A stretch of 64,000 nucleotides of DNA, taken from the NCBI RefSeq assembly GCF_035974275.1, contig NZ_CP142422.1, forward strand, positions 248,001-312,000. The letters run 5' to 3'. This DNA comes from Chryseobacterium sp. MYb264. GTDB lineage: Bacteria; Bacteroidota; Bacteroidia; Flavobacteriales; Weeksellaceae. This document shows positions 18,444 to 28,049 of this stretch, in pieces (the first letter of the stretch is position 1; each line of letters opens with the position of its first letter). The notes beneath the pieces are model-generated. The model did no database searches. It saw only the letters and a program-made list of their open reading frames with translations, and had not been told where the DNA came from. Both the position numbers and the translations under genes were made by a program.

Positions 18444-18470
18444 TTTGACAAAAATACAAATAATGTCAAA
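18444..18470. promoter_or_regulatory. Putative TetR operator upstream of tetR
   Basis: TTTGACA-N13-TGTCAAA lies 33 bases before the tetR start and 74 bases before the divergent SDR gene at 18544. It shares arms and spacer length with 17760-17786. It could also control the divergent SDR gene. Confidence 0.65.
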
Positions 18471-18543
18471 TTGTTTTTAGTTAAAATTTTATGGCATGAT
18501 AATAGGTTGATTTTACATACACAATCACCAAAATTAGTATAAT

Positions 18544-19536
18544 ATGAAATCAAAAGAAGCTTTTAGAGAAAGTCTTATAGGAAAAACCGTCGTGATAACA
18601 GGAGGAACCAGTGGAGTAGGACGTGCTACTGCTGAAGCCTTTGCATTGGAAGGTTGTAATATTATTATTGCCGCAAGAGGGCAGGAAGCACTTGACGAGA
18701 CCGTTGCCTTATGCAGAGGCTTAGGAGTGGGCGCGAAAGGAATTCCGACTGATGTTTCTATTGCTTCCGATGTTCAGAATCTGGCGAATAAAGCTTTGCA
18801 ATTTAACGGAAGAATAGACATCTGGGTGAATAATGCAGGCGTAATGTCGAGCGGGAGATTTGAAGAAATACCCATGGACATCAATGAGCAGGTGATCAAA
18901 ACCAATCTTTTTGGGTATATGCACGGAGCCTATAGCGTATTGCCGATTTTCAAAAAGCAAGAAGACGGAATTCTGATCAATAATGTTTCTATTGGCGGAT
19001 TTATGCCTGCTCCCTACAGTGCAGTTTATTCGGCTACAAAATTTGGAATCCGCGGGATGATGGAGTGTCTTCATGGTGAAATTTCAGATTTTAAAAATAT
19101 TCATATCTGTAATTTGTATCCACAGATTCAACGTTCCACAGGAAATATGCACTCAGCGAAATTTTCTGGATTAGATTTTAAAATTCCTCCATTTGCAGCA
19201 GATCCAAGAGATACCGCTGCGAAAATTGTGGAACTGGCGAAAAATCCAAGAAAAGATCTGTTTCCGGATTTTACGTCACTGATGCTTAAAAATATATACG
19301 GATTATTTCCAAAACCGATTATCAATACAGCATCCGCGGGAATGCGACTGATGATGAAAGTGAAAAATGCACCACCGGATTCAGGAAATGTGTTGGAGCC
19401 TTCTTCAGAACCTCACCGAATTTATGGAGAGACCATTTTGCCCGTTCCTTCTAAAAATACAAAGATTGCCATGTTAGCAGGACTTGGGTTAGGTTTGGCG
19501 TATATGTTTTTGAAAGTGAAGACTTCGAAGAAATAG
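18544..19536 (+). CDS. SDR-family oxidoreductase with C-terminal membrane helix
   Basis: The 330-residue protein is a classical short-chain dehydrogenase: TGGTSGVG near residue 20, NNAG near 95, a Ser in NNVSIGG and YSATK near 160. It is longer than the usual 250 residues. The tail (about 308-325, IAMLAGLGLGLAYMFLKV) is a single hydrophobic segment that would anchor it in the membrane. It is divergent from tetR and shares the operator-containing region, so it may belong to the same regulon. Substrate unknown. Confidence 0.85.
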   Translation: MKSKEAFRESLIGKTVVITGGTSGVGRATAEAFALEGCNIIIAARGQEALDETVALCRGLGVGAKGIPTDVSIASDVQNLANKALQFNGRIDIWVNNAGVMSSGRFEEIPMDINEQVIKTNLFGYMHGAYSVLPIFKKQEDGILINNVSIGGFMPAPYSAVYSATKFGIRGMMECLHGEISDFKNIHICNLYPQIQRSTGNMHSAKFSGLDFKIPPFAADPRDTAAKIVELAKNPRKDLFPDFTSLMLKNIYGLFPKPIINTASAGMRLMMKVKNAPPDSGNVLEPSSEPHRIYGETILPVPSKNTKIAMLAGLGLGLAYMFLKVKTSKK

Positions 19537-19557
19537 GAATATGTAAGACTTTTAGAC

Positions 19558-19661
19558 AATAGACGGATAGATAATAGACGGATAGACAATAGACGGATAG
19601 ATGATAGACGGATAGATAATAGACCATACATATTTTGTCTATAATCTATCCGTCTATCATC
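19558..19661. repeat. Four 15-bp tandem repeats with a facing inverted copy
   Basis: Four consecutive units of AATAGACGGATAGAT (minor changes) occupy 19558-19617. An inverted copy (ATCTATCCGTCTATC) follows near 19643-19660 after about 20 bases. The transcript could fold into a hairpin with a choice of partners. It lies at the 3' end of the SDR gene and may act as a terminator; unit number is likely to vary between strains. Confidence 0.7.
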
Positions 19662-19741
19662 TTTCTGTCAAATAAAAATATTTTGCAATATTCCCTCCAG
19701 CTACTTGGCTCTTATTACTTTTGCCTTTTTACTTTTAAGGA

Positions 19742-20560
19742 TTAAGGATTAGATTTCACAGCATCATACATCATTGAGTCCTTTTGCTGATCGGTATAAT
19801 CGTATTTGTAATTATAAAAAGAAGATTCCCAGTCACCATATCCTACATTTGGAATAATGATGAATTTTTTTCCGAAATCATTAGCTGAATTTTTTACAGC
19901 CGATGATCTTTCTGCTTCTGTTTTCTTATCAAAAATATTCGAGAAATCTGCAAGGTTATCGCCTAAAAGTAAAACGATATTATAATTTTTAGCAATATCA
20001 TTTCGTCTGCTTTCTTTACTGCTTTCTTTAGAACGTACAATTAGATTGTTTTCATTCTGAAGTGGGAAATTGTATTTTTTCAGATTCTTTAAAGTTCCGG
20101 TACGTTCATTTTCTGTACGGTTGGTTACATAATATACCTGAACACCTTTGCTGGCCGCATATTGGTAAAACTCCTGAGAACCGGTCAACGGAGTGGCTGC
20201 ACCTTTCGCAGTCCATTCTTCCCAAGTTTTTTGGTCATAACTTTTACCCATTTTTGCTCTTTCAACAGCATAATAGGAATTATCAAGAAAAGTCTCATCA
20301 ATATCTGAAACAATGGCTAAAGGTTTATCCGATTTTTGTGCTAAAGCCTCATCCAGACGCAATTTTGCAATATTATAAGCCTGCAGACAAAGGGCTTCAT
20401 ATTCGGCAGCCCTCTGCTGATAAAAAGCGGCATATATTTTCCCGTCACGATTAAGATTTTCGTAAGGCGTATGTTGAGCTGAAGTTTCTGGTGATGCTGT
20501 TTTACAAGATGTCATTAAAGCCAGCGCACAGCTTCCGATAATCAGACTGAAATTTTTCAT
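19742..20560 (-). CDS. 5'-nucleotidase, lipoprotein e(P4) family (HAD acid phosphatase)
   Basis: The 272-residue lipoprotein (MKNFSLIIGSCALALMTSC signal) has the HAD motif I DIDETFLDNS, motif II in YYVTNRT and motif IV-like LLGDNLADF. This is the class C acid phosphatase/e(P4) family, which removes phosphate from nucleotides and NMN outside the cytoplasm so that nucleosides can be taken up. It stands alone. Length and motif order are normal. Confidence 0.9.
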   Translation of the reverse strand: MKNFSLIIGSCALALMTSCKTASPETSAQHTPYENLNRDGKIYAAFYQQRAAEYEALCLQAYNIAKLRLDEALAQKSDKPLAIVSDIDETFLDNSYYAVERAKMGKSYDQKTWEEWTAKGAATPLTGSQEFYQYAASKGVQVYYVTNRTENERTGTLKNLKKYNFPLQNENNLIVRSKESSKESRRNDIAKNYNIVLLLGDNLADFSNIFDKKTEAERSSAVKNSANDFGKKFIIIPNVGYGDWESSFYNYKYDYTDQQKDSMMYDAVKSNP

Positions 20561-20708
20561 TGAAATAAATTAGAGAGAAACAAAGCTATGACAATTTGAT
20601 TTTTGTCACAACTTTTTTCCTGATTTCTGATGATTTCAAATCTTTATCAACTGATTTTCGGAGAATTATAATGTTGATTTTAAGCTAATCTAAATTTGAC
20701 TTATTTAA

Positions 20709-21767
20709 TTAAAATTTATAAACAATAGCATTAATATTCATTCCCGCCCCCACTGAAGCAAAAAGTACAATATCTCCTTTTTCTATTTGATGAAGGTCTA
20801 ATTCATCCTTCAGAATCATCGATAATAAAGAAGGAATAGTTGCTACACTGCTGTTTCCTAGCTTTTCAATAACCATCGGCATTACATTTTCCGGAACTTG
20901 CTTGTCGTAAAGTTGGTAAAATCTTTCAACAATTGCTTCATCCATCTTTTCATTAGCCTGATGAATAATAATTTTGTTCAGCTGATCGATAGAATATCCG
21001 CTTTTATCAAGACATTGTTTCATCGCATCCGGAACCTTTACCAAGGCAAATTCATAGATCTTTCTGCCATCCATTTTAATGTATTTGGTATCCTGGCAAG
21101 CATCATTATTATATGATTTTCCAAAGTATAAATAATCTTTTTCTTTGAAAGTAAAGGAAGCCGAAAGATGAGATTTTAGCCCCGATTCATCGCTACTTGT
21201 TTCTAAAACCACAGCTCCTGCGCCATCGGCATAGATCATACTGTCTCTGTCGTGAATATCAACTACTCGGGAAAGTGTTTCCGCACCGATTACCAAACAT
21301 TTTTTAGCAATACCTGATCTGATAAAAGCATTGGCTTGAATCACACCTTCAATCCAGCCCGGACAACCGAACAGAACATCATAGGCAACACAGAAATTAT
21401 TTTTTATCTGAAGTAAATGTTTCACTCGCGCCGCAAGACAAGGCACGGCATCCGATTGCACAGTTCCGAATTTTACATCACCAAAATTATGAGCAAATAT
21501 AATATAATCAAGCGTTTCCGGATCTATTCCTGAATCTTCGATGGCCTTTTGAGCGGCTATTAATCCCAAGTCAGAAGTTACCTGATCGGCACTCGCATAC
21601 CGCCTTTCTTCAATTCCTGTGATTTTTTTGAGTTTTGAGGTTATGGTTGCATTGTTCTCCTTTAGAGCGCTACCATCCTGACTTAAAAATAGGTGGTTAT
21701 CGAAAAATAAATTAGTAATCGTTTCTGAAGGGATATAGTTTCCCACTCCGATAATCTTGCTTGTCAT
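20709..21767 (-). CDS. 3-oxoacyl-ACP synthase III (KAS III-like ketosynthase)
   Basis: The 352-residue protein is a thiolase-fold KAS III-type enzyme. The triad is complete: Cys135 (LFGCPGW), His269 (IIHQAN) and Asn305 (LGNSSVAT). The C-terminal GDIVLFASVGAGMNINAIVY is typical. It is separate from fatty-acid genes, so it may start a specialised acyl chain and not housekeeping synthesis (FabH). It is monocistronic on the minus strand. Confidence 0.85.
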   Translation of the reverse strand: MTSKIIGVGNYIPSETITNLFFDNHLFLSQDGSALKENNATITSKLKKITGIEERRYASADQVTSDLGLIAAQKAIEDSGIDPETLDYIIFAHNFGDVKFGTVQSDAVPCLAARVKHLLQIKNNFCVAYDVLFGCPGWIEGVIQANAFIRSGIAKKCLVIGAETLSRVVDIHDRDSMIYADGAGAVVLETSSDESGLKSHLSASFTFKEKDYLYFGKSYNNDACQDTKYIKMDGRKIYEFALVKVPDAMKQCLDKSGYSIDQLNKIIIHQANEKMDEAIVERFYQLYDKQVPENVMPMVIEKLGNSSVATIPSLLSMILKDELDLHQIEKGDIVLFASVGAGMNINAIVYKF

Positions 21768-21970
21768 TTATACTTTGATATTCAGTATTTTAAATGTTAG
21801 AGGCCTGAATAAGTGCGTAAATATAATGATTAAATAGTAGAATTTGAATTTATTAGTAAAAGTTAATATAATTTAATAGAGTTTAGCATAATAACCGTTC
21901 TCCTTTTGAGTGTGATTTAATGAAAAATGAAATTTAATGAAAATGTGTCAATTTAGATTGTTTCAAAATA

Positions 21971-22008
21971 AAAAACCACTACCAATCAGTGCGATGGCAA
22001 TGGTTTTT
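21971..22008 (-). terminator. Probable terminator of the phytase operon
   Basis: AAAAACCA and TGGTTTTT form an 8-base stem with a long partly paired loop. It lies 32 bases beyond the phytase stop, with a T run on the minus strand. Confidence 0.5.
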
Positions 22009-22039
22009 GAAATTTGTTAGTACGAATATTATTTTTAAA

Positions 22040-23065
22040 CTACTTCATATTGGCTTTAATTTTTTCTTCTACATTTCTCCAGTCATAGATATGAAAAACT
22101 CGCCCGTTGCTCATCGCTACGAAGATGCCTTTCGGATATTTTGGACCTAAATTCACATGGGTTACCTCTGAACCATCACTTTCTTTTGTGGAGACAGGTA
22201 TCTCGGCAATAATCCCTTTCGACGGATTTTCTCTTAAATAGACATTAAAAGTATCTTTCTGCTGATTGGAAACCAGAATATAACCCGTATTCGATGAAGT
22301 AGGGTAGATGGAAATTCCTTCTACATCAGATTTAAAATCTCCTTTTCCAAAAACGGCTAATTCTTCATTTCCTTTTGCCGGATCAGCGTAATATTGGTGA
22401 ACGCCAAACTGCTCATCGGAATAATAGATATAACCCATTTCATCATCAACAGCAATACTTTCAATTTCCTTTAAGCCGCTGTATTTTCCGAATTTTCTTA
22501 CAACTTCACCTGTAATCTTTCCGCCTTTTTCAACTAATTTATATTGCCAAAGATAGCCGTCACTTGGTCCCGATTTTCTTCCGGCAATCACAAAAATTTC
22601 TTCAGTCTGAGGATTTTTGTAGATTGAAATTCCCATCGGTCCGCGTTCAGTTTCTCCGTCAAAAACAGAGAATTCTCCCACTTCTTTTAAATCAGGAAGA
22701 GAATATAATTTCACTTTATTGGTTTCCCGTTCGGTAACGGCAGCAACATCGATTCTGTTTCCATTTAAAGTAAATCCGTATTCAAGATCCACATTGTTCG
22801 GACGTTTTAATCCGACTACTTTATTGATGATCTTTCCGTCCAGATCAAAAGCGTACAAACCACCGTCGGTATCTTTGTCTGTGCCAATGATGATGCTTTT
22901 TGATGCATCCTGAGGATTGATCCAGATCGCGGGATCATCCGTATCATGAACCACTGTTTCAGTGATTACACTTGGTTTTAATTTTTTTCCTAACTGGCTT
23001 TGTCCGGTACAGCTTAAGACAAACGGTAATACGGATAGCGCGATAATATAATTGACTCTTTTCAT
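22040..23065 (-). CDS. Beta-propeller phytase, lipoprotein
   Basis: The 341-residue protein has a lipoprotein signal ending VLPFVLSC and the beta-propeller phytase signature (DTDDPAIWINP, IIGTDKDTDGGLYAFDLDG). Further blade motifs are EGISIYP and SDGSEVTHVNLG. The family releases phosphate from inositol hexakisphosphate with calcium as cofactor. It follows a TonB-dependent receptor gene by 54 bases on the same strand, so the pair probably handles phytate or its calcium complexes at the cell surface. Cell-surface location is inferred from the lipoprotein signal. Confidence 0.88.
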   Translation of the reverse strand: MKRVNYIIALSVLPFVLSCTGQSQLGKKLKPSVITETVVHDTDDPAIWINPQDASKSIIIGTDKDTDGGLYAFDLDGKIINKVVGLKRPNNVDLEYGFTLNGNRIDVAAVTERETNKVKLYSLPDLKEVGEFSVFDGETERGPMGISIYKNPQTEEIFVIAGRKSGPSDGYLWQYKLVEKGGKITGEVVRKFGKYSGLKEIESIAVDDEMGYIYYSDEQFGVHQYYADPAKGNEELAVFGKGDFKSDVEGISIYPTSSNTGYILVSNQQKDTFNVYLRENPSKGIIAEIPVSTKESDGSEVTHVNLGPKYPKGIFVAMSNGRVFHIYDWRNVEEKIKANMK

Positions 23066-23119
23066 TTAAATTTTTCTAATTAAGACCTGATATTTTACAC
23101 TGATTTAAATTTGATTTTA

Positions 23120-25930
23120 TTAAAAATCAAATTTTACCCCCATTGTAAATCTTGGTCTGTAATATTCTGCCTGTGCGGTTCTGCTTTGGACTCCCTGGTA
23201 ATATCTTAACGGCTGATTGGTTAAATTATTGGCTTCGGCAAATATCCGTAGCTTACTTGTGATTTTATAAGAGGCATTGGCGTCAAGGAAAATCTGTTTG
23301 TCATAATAACGGTCCTCAAAAGCATTTCCGCCCAATTCATCGATATAATGAGACGCATAGTTCATAGAAACTCTTGCTGAAAAACGTTTGTTTTCCCATG
23401 AAAGCGACCCGTTGAACATGTGGGGAGCAGCACCCGGAAGTCCAACGTCTGTTCTTTCATCACCATCTTCGTTGGTAATTCCTTTGGCTTTAGATTTTGT
23501 GTAGGTATAATTTACATATACTCCCAAACCTTTCCAAAATGCTCCGGGAATAAAGTCTAACTGTCTTTGTAATGCGACTTCAAATCCATAAATATCAACA
23601 TTGTCTCCATTTCTCTGCTGGGTAAATCTCCAGTTGTTCTGCCCGGCAGGAATAGGGTTGGACTGCCCTGCAAAATCATTCGCAAAATCGTTTGCAGAAT
23701 AGTTTCTTTTCGTATAAGTATAGATGAAATTGTTCAAATTTTTATAGAAAAGACCTCCCGAAAGAATGCCGACTGATTTGAAATATTTCTCCGCCATAAA
23801 ATCAAAGTTATAAGCGTAGGTCGCTTTCAGGTTCGGGTTTCCGGCTGCAATGGTTTCATCCCCTGAAATAACATTTAAATAAGGAACCAATGAGTAGTAG
23901 TTAGGTCTTGCCAAAGCCGTTGTAAAAGCAGCGCGAAGCACTAAATCCTGCATTGGAACATATTTGAAAGACAGGTTAGGAAGTACATTGGTATAGGTAT
24001 TTGTATTGGAGATTTTTCCTACCAAATCTTCTTCGTCCATCACATAATTTCCGGTATAATCAATTTTTGTGGTTTCAATACGTGCTCCCACAATCATGGA
24101 TAATTGATCATTAAAATCCTGATCCCATCGGATGTATCCTGCGTAGATATTTTCCTTTGCGCTGTAATTGCTGGAAAGGAATTCTTCAGGTTTTGATTCG
24201 CCATTGAATAAACCAGGATTAAATAAATCCAAACCTCCCATATAAGAAGGGTTTACAAAAGTTCCCGGAACATAATTTCCTGCCTGAAAATTGTTTCCGT
24301 TTAAATTAACGGTCGGTACAGAAAGTAAGCTTCCCATATCATTGATTGGCTCAAAAGCATAATAATCATTTACCCTTTCTTTGTTCTTTAAACGAAGTCT
24401 TCCTCCCACACGAATTCTCCCTTTCTGATCCTGAATCACGGAAAAAGGAAAACGCAAATTCACTTTAGCTCCAAATTCTTTTTCCTGGGTGAAATCGTTT
24501 GCATCAGAAAGATCACTTAACGAATAATTTCCGAGATTTTCCGCTCCAATTGTTGAGATCATCGGTCTGTAAGAATCGCTGAAATCAGTGTTAAATTTCA
24601 AACCGTCGCTTTCAAATTCAATATAACGCTGATGCGGTTTTTTCTCGCTTGCCATGGCGTAGTTCATCGACCAGTCCAAATCTATTTTTGAACCTAAAAC
24701 GTGCTCTCCGCGTAACGCGTAATTCTGAACTTTCTGTCTTTCAAGACGGGCATTGTCATTATTGAAATCTCCGCCTTTATTTTGTCTCGTCATGCTTCCT
24801 TTCCAACCTGTAATTTCCGTTTCGTCATCGTTGTAAACAGGTTTAATTTTATAGCCTAAAGCATAACGGTTTTCTCTGTCGGTTCTGAAATTATACATCG
24901 CCGAAGCATAGATCTTGTTTTTAGAATTGAATTCATAATCAAGATTAAGGTCAAAACTGTGTCTGATACGCTGAACATCATAATAACGGATTCCCATTTT
25001 GCTCACATAAGCCGTTTGTGCGGCATCATTCGCAAGGCTCCATGTTGGTTCAATATTATCAGATCCGAAATTGTTATTGTTATAAGAAAAACTGAAAACT
25101 GCACCCAATTTTTTATTTAAAAAACGGTCTCCATACACCAATCCGGCAGTATAATTTCCTTTTTCACGAATCGGGTTATACCCTCCGGCTAAAGTTGCAG
25201 AAATTCTCTGTCCGTTCGGAGAAGCCCTTGTAATAAGGTTTACAGAACCTCCGATCGCATCAGCATCCATATCGGGAGTTAAGGTTTTATTCACTTCAAT
25301 GGTAGAAATCATATCAGAAGGAATCAAATCCATCTGAACATTTCTGTTGTCGCCTTCTGCAGACGGAATTCTGTCTCCGTTCAGCGTTACAGAATTTAAA
25401 TTAGGCGCCAAACCTCTGATAATTAAATTTCTAGCTTCCCCCTGGTCGTTCTGGATGGTAATTCCGGGAACACGCTTCAAAGCATCACCAATATTGGCAT
25501 CCGGAAAACGACCGACTTGGTCAGAAGAAATTACATTCGTAATGTTAGCGTTGTTTTTCTGTTTGTTTAAAGCTCTTGCCTGGTTTTTCAGCGTTCCGCC
25601 GCTTACCACAACTTCCTGAATGGTGGTCTCTTTTTTAGCAAAAACAATATTCTGTTTTGTATTTTTATCAGATTCTACAGTTACGTTGTATTCATGCGCT
25701 CCGTAGCCTAAATAATCCACTTTCATGGTATAAGTTCCGGCAGGAACGTTCAGGAAAATAAAATTTCCGTGTTCGTCTGATGTGGTGTAAATATTCCCCG
25801 GTGTCAGGGCAATTTTGGCTCCGGGTAATGCGATTTTAGAATCATCATTAATATTTCCCGAAACTGTACCACTCTGTGCATAAAAATAAATAGAAGCACA
25901 CAATAAAACAGAAGTTAAAATTTTCTTCAC
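23120..25930 (-). CDS. TonB-dependent receptor paired with phytase
   Basis: The frame opens at a TTG (25960), but a GTG at 25928-25930 is the better start. It gives MKKILTSVLLCASIYFYAQ, a clean signal peptide. The mature protein has a carboxypeptidase-like regulatory domain (about 20-105), a plug (about 115-225, VSGGTLKNQARAL, VGRFPDANIGDALKRVPGI) and a beta-barrel ending in a terminal Phe (MGVKFDF). The plug belongs to the group seen with FecA-like and carbohydrate receptors. Co-orientation with the phytase suggests uptake of phytate breakdown products or phosphate-metal complexes. Confidence 0.88.
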   Translation of the reverse strand: MKKILTSVLLCASIYFYAQSGTVSGNINDDSKIALPGAKIALTPGNIYTTSDEHGNFIFLNVPAGTYTMKVDYLGYGAHEYNVTVESDKNTKQNIVFAKKETTIQEVVVSGGTLKNQARALNKQKNNANITNVISSDQVGRFPDANIGDALKRVPGITIQNDQGEARNLIIRGLAPNLNSVTLNGDRIPSAEGDNRNVQMDLIPSDMISTIEVNKTLTPDMDADAIGGSVNLITRASPNGQRISATLAGGYNPIREKGNYTAGLVYGDRFLNKKLGAVFSFSYNNNNFGSDNIEPTWSLANDAAQTAYVSKMGIRYYDVQRIRHSFDLNLDYEFNSKNKIYASAMYNFRTDRENRYALGYKIKPVYNDDETEITGWKGSMTRQNKGGDFNNDNARLERQKVQNYALRGEHVLGSKIDLDWSMNYAMASEKKPHQRYIEFESDGLKFNTDFSDSYRPMISTIGAENLGNYSLSDLSDANDFTQEKEFGAKVNLRFPFSVIQDQKGRIRVGGRLRLKNKERVNDYYAFEPINDMGSLLSVPTVNLNGNNFQAGNYVPGTFVNPSYMGGLDLFNPGLFNGESKPEEFLSSNYSAKENIYAGYIRWDQDFNDQLSMIVGARIETTKIDYTGNYVMDEEDLVGKISNTNTYTNVLPNLSFKYVPMQDLVLRAAFTTALARPNYYSLVPYLNVISGDETIAAGNPNLKATYAYNFDFMAEKYFKSVGILSGGLFYKNLNNFIYTYTKRNYSANDFANDFAGQSNPIPAGQNNWRFTQQRNGDNVDIYGFEVALQRQLDFIPGAFWKGLGVYVNYTYTKSKAKGITNEDGDERTDVGLPGAAPHMFNGSLSWENKRFSARVSMNYASHYIDELGGNAFEDRYYDKQIFLDANASYKITSKLRIFAEANNLTNQPLRYYQGVQSRTAQAEYYRPRFTMGVKFDF

Positions 25931-26185
25931 TTTTCTTTCTTTAGATTTAAATTCTGGCAAAATTAAACGGTAGTTTAGAAAATCCTTTGAATATAAGATT
26001 AAGGTTGTTTTAACGAATTGTTAATAGAATTAATGGTTTTGAAAGATCTGGCGGATGATTTTTCACCTGATTTATAGAAATATTTTTATTATTTAATGCA
26101 TAATTGATTTAAATCCAATACTTTTGCGACAGTGAATTAGTTGATGGGAATTTAGAGGTAAATAATTGATTTAATTAATATAAAA

Positions 26186-27982
26186 ATGATCAAAAAACCT
26201 TTGCACAATTTCCATATTCCCGTAATGGGATTGGCGTATACGATAGATAGTCCTATTCGTGTGGCGCAATACGGAATATCTTCCGTAATTTCTATAATTG
26301 ATGATGAGATTATAGAAAAAATGAAAAATTTTTACAGTAAGAAGCTTAATCTGAATTACTTAAGTGTTTCAACAAAGATAGACGACTACCGCGCCAGGAG
26401 AATTACAGATTATCTTGATATGGTAGATGATATCGTGAATGAAAAATTTGAGGCATTCAAAGATGAGATTTCTAAAAACAAAACGGCTCTGAAAAGCTTT
26501 ATGGAAATGCTTCCAAATACTTCAGAGCTGAAAGACGGTTTGCAGAATTTTCTGAACAGGAACGAACTGGCTTCTACCATTAAAAATTTCATTGAAACCC
26601 ATCTTTCTCCCGGAAGTATTGATGTTAATATCATGACGAAGGTGGATAAGGATAATTTTAAAGATAAGCAGCAATTGCCTGTGATTTATAATGATGCCCA
26701 TGCTTCTTTACGCGGTTTTGCAAAAAGTAAATTATCTTCTTCGATGGTGCTTTCGGCAGGAATGAATCCAAGATTATACAGCTATATCGAAGAATTTAAT
26801 GATTTTTTTCCGAATGAAAGCGGTCAGTTAAAGAAGAAAATTATTCTTAAAGTTAGTGATTTTCGTTCAGCGATGATTCAGGGGAATTTTTTAGCAAAAA
26901 AAGGACTTTGGGTTTCCGAATACAGAATTGAATCTGGCTTAAATTGTGGCGGACATGCTTTTGCTACAGAGGGGCTGCTTTTAGGACCGATTATGGAAGA
27001 GTTTAAGCAAAAAAAACGGCAACTGATCGACTCTGCACATCAATTGATGATAAAAGCTTTGGAGCAAAAAGGAAAGTTTGTAGTTCCCGAACCTTTGGAA
27101 ATGAAGATTACCGTTCAGGGCGGAGTCGGCACTTCAGAAGAACATGATTTTCTTTTACAGCAGTATGATGTTGATAGTATCGGTTGGGGATCCCCGTTTT
27201 TACTTGTTCCGGAAGCGACTTCGGTGGATTCTGAAACGCGAAATTTGCTTTTACAATCTAAAGAAAAAGATTTTTATCTGAGCAACCTTTCGCCGCTGGG
27301 AGTTCCTTTTAATACCGTAAAAGGCACATCGAATGAAAGAATTAGACAGGAAAAAGAAAAGAAAAATCGATACGGAAGTTCTTGCCCGAAAAAATTGTTG
27401 GCGCTGAGTAAAGAATATTCTTTGGAAGGAATTTGCACCGCTTCTAAAAAGTTTCAGGATATTAAATTTGCCGAATTGGAAGCGGAAAAGCAGCAGCTGA
27501 ATGATATTGAATATCAAAACAGAAAAGAAAATATAGCTGAAAAAGCCTGTCTTTGTGTTGGCTTGGTTAATTCTGCCTATCTTGAAAGTAATCTTGAAAT
27601 AAAAGGTGAAAAACAGGGCGTAGTGATTTGTCCGGGACCCAATCTTGCTTTTTTTGATCAGGAAGTTTCGCTTTCAAAAATGGTACAGCATATTTACGGA
27701 AATGATGATATTTTAGGTGATAAAAACCGCCCGAATATGTTCATTAATGAGCTTAAAATGTATGTTGAACATTTGAAGAAGGAACTCAATGGTTTCACCG
27801 AAAATATAACCAATGCCCAAATAAAAAAATGGAATACTTTTAAGCAAAACCTTTTGCTGGGCGTAGAATATTATGAAAATTTGTTTAAAGAATCTGGTTT
27901 TTTCAGGAAGGATATTTATTTAATGAATCAGCTTTCTGAGTATAAACTGGAGATTTTGGAAGTTGAGATTCCTAAAATTTAA
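26186..27982 (+). CDS. Unrecognised 598-residue protein with TIM-barrel-like motifs and a Cys-rich C-terminal part
   Basis: I do not recognise a named family with confidence. The start (IPVMGLAYTIDSPIRVAQYGISSVIS) and the middle (SGLNCGGHAFATEGLLLGP, VQGGVGTSEEHDFLLQQYDVDSIGWGSPFLLVPEA) recall FMN-binding TIM-barrel enzymes such as nitronate monooxygenase or the glutamate synthase/IMPDH fold, where a glycine-rich stretch binds phosphate. The C-terminal third has Cys in SCPKK, GICTASKK, ACLCVGL and VVICPGP, spaced in a way that could hold an Fe-S cluster. No signal peptide. It is monocistronic with a strong terminator. An oxidoreductase is my best guess, unproven. Confidence 0.6.
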   Translation: MIKKPLHNFHIPVMGLAYTIDSPIRVAQYGISSVISIIDDEIIEKMKNFYSKKLNLNYLSVSTKIDDYRARRITDYLDMVDDIVNEKFEAFKDEISKNKTALKSFMEMLPNTSELKDGLQNFLNRNELASTIKNFIETHLSPGSIDVNIMTKVDKDNFKDKQQLPVIYNDAHASLRGFAKSKLSSSMVLSAGMNPRLYSYIEEFNDFFPNESGQLKKKIILKVSDFRSAMIQGNFLAKKGLWVSEYRIESGLNCGGHAFATEGLLLGPIMEEFKQKKRQLIDSAHQLMIKALEQKGKFVVPEPLEMKITVQGGVGTSEEHDFLLQQYDVDSIGWGSPFLLVPEATSVDSETRNLLLQSKEKDFYLSNLSPLGVPFNTVKGTSNERIRQEKEKKNRYGSSCPKKLLALSKEYSLEGICTASKKFQDIKFAELEAEKQQLNDIEYQNRKENIAEKACLCVGLVNSAYLESNLEIKGEKQGVVICPGPNLAFFDQEVSLSKMVQHIYGNDDILGDKNRPNMFINELKMYVEHLKKELNGFTENITNAQIKKWNTFKQNLLLGVEYYENLFKESGFFRKDIYLMNQLSEYKLEILEVEIPKI

Positions 27983-27996
27983 ATGATAAATGTTAT

Positions 27997-28035
27997 AATC
28001 CTTGTCAATGTTCAAAACCTTGACAAGGATTTTTC
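27997..28035. terminator. Perfect 12-bp hairpin terminator
   Basis: AATCCTTGTCAA and TTGACAAGGATT pair perfectly and are followed by TTTT. It lies between the 598-residue protein and the convergent DUF4236 gene, and may serve both. Confidence 0.8.
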
Positions 28036-28049
28036 AAATTAAATTTAAA

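Noticed and set aside
25347..25619. Plus-strand ORF opposite the phytase-linked receptor
   Set aside because: It is the antisense shadow of the receptor plug region; the receptor frame is clearly the coding one.
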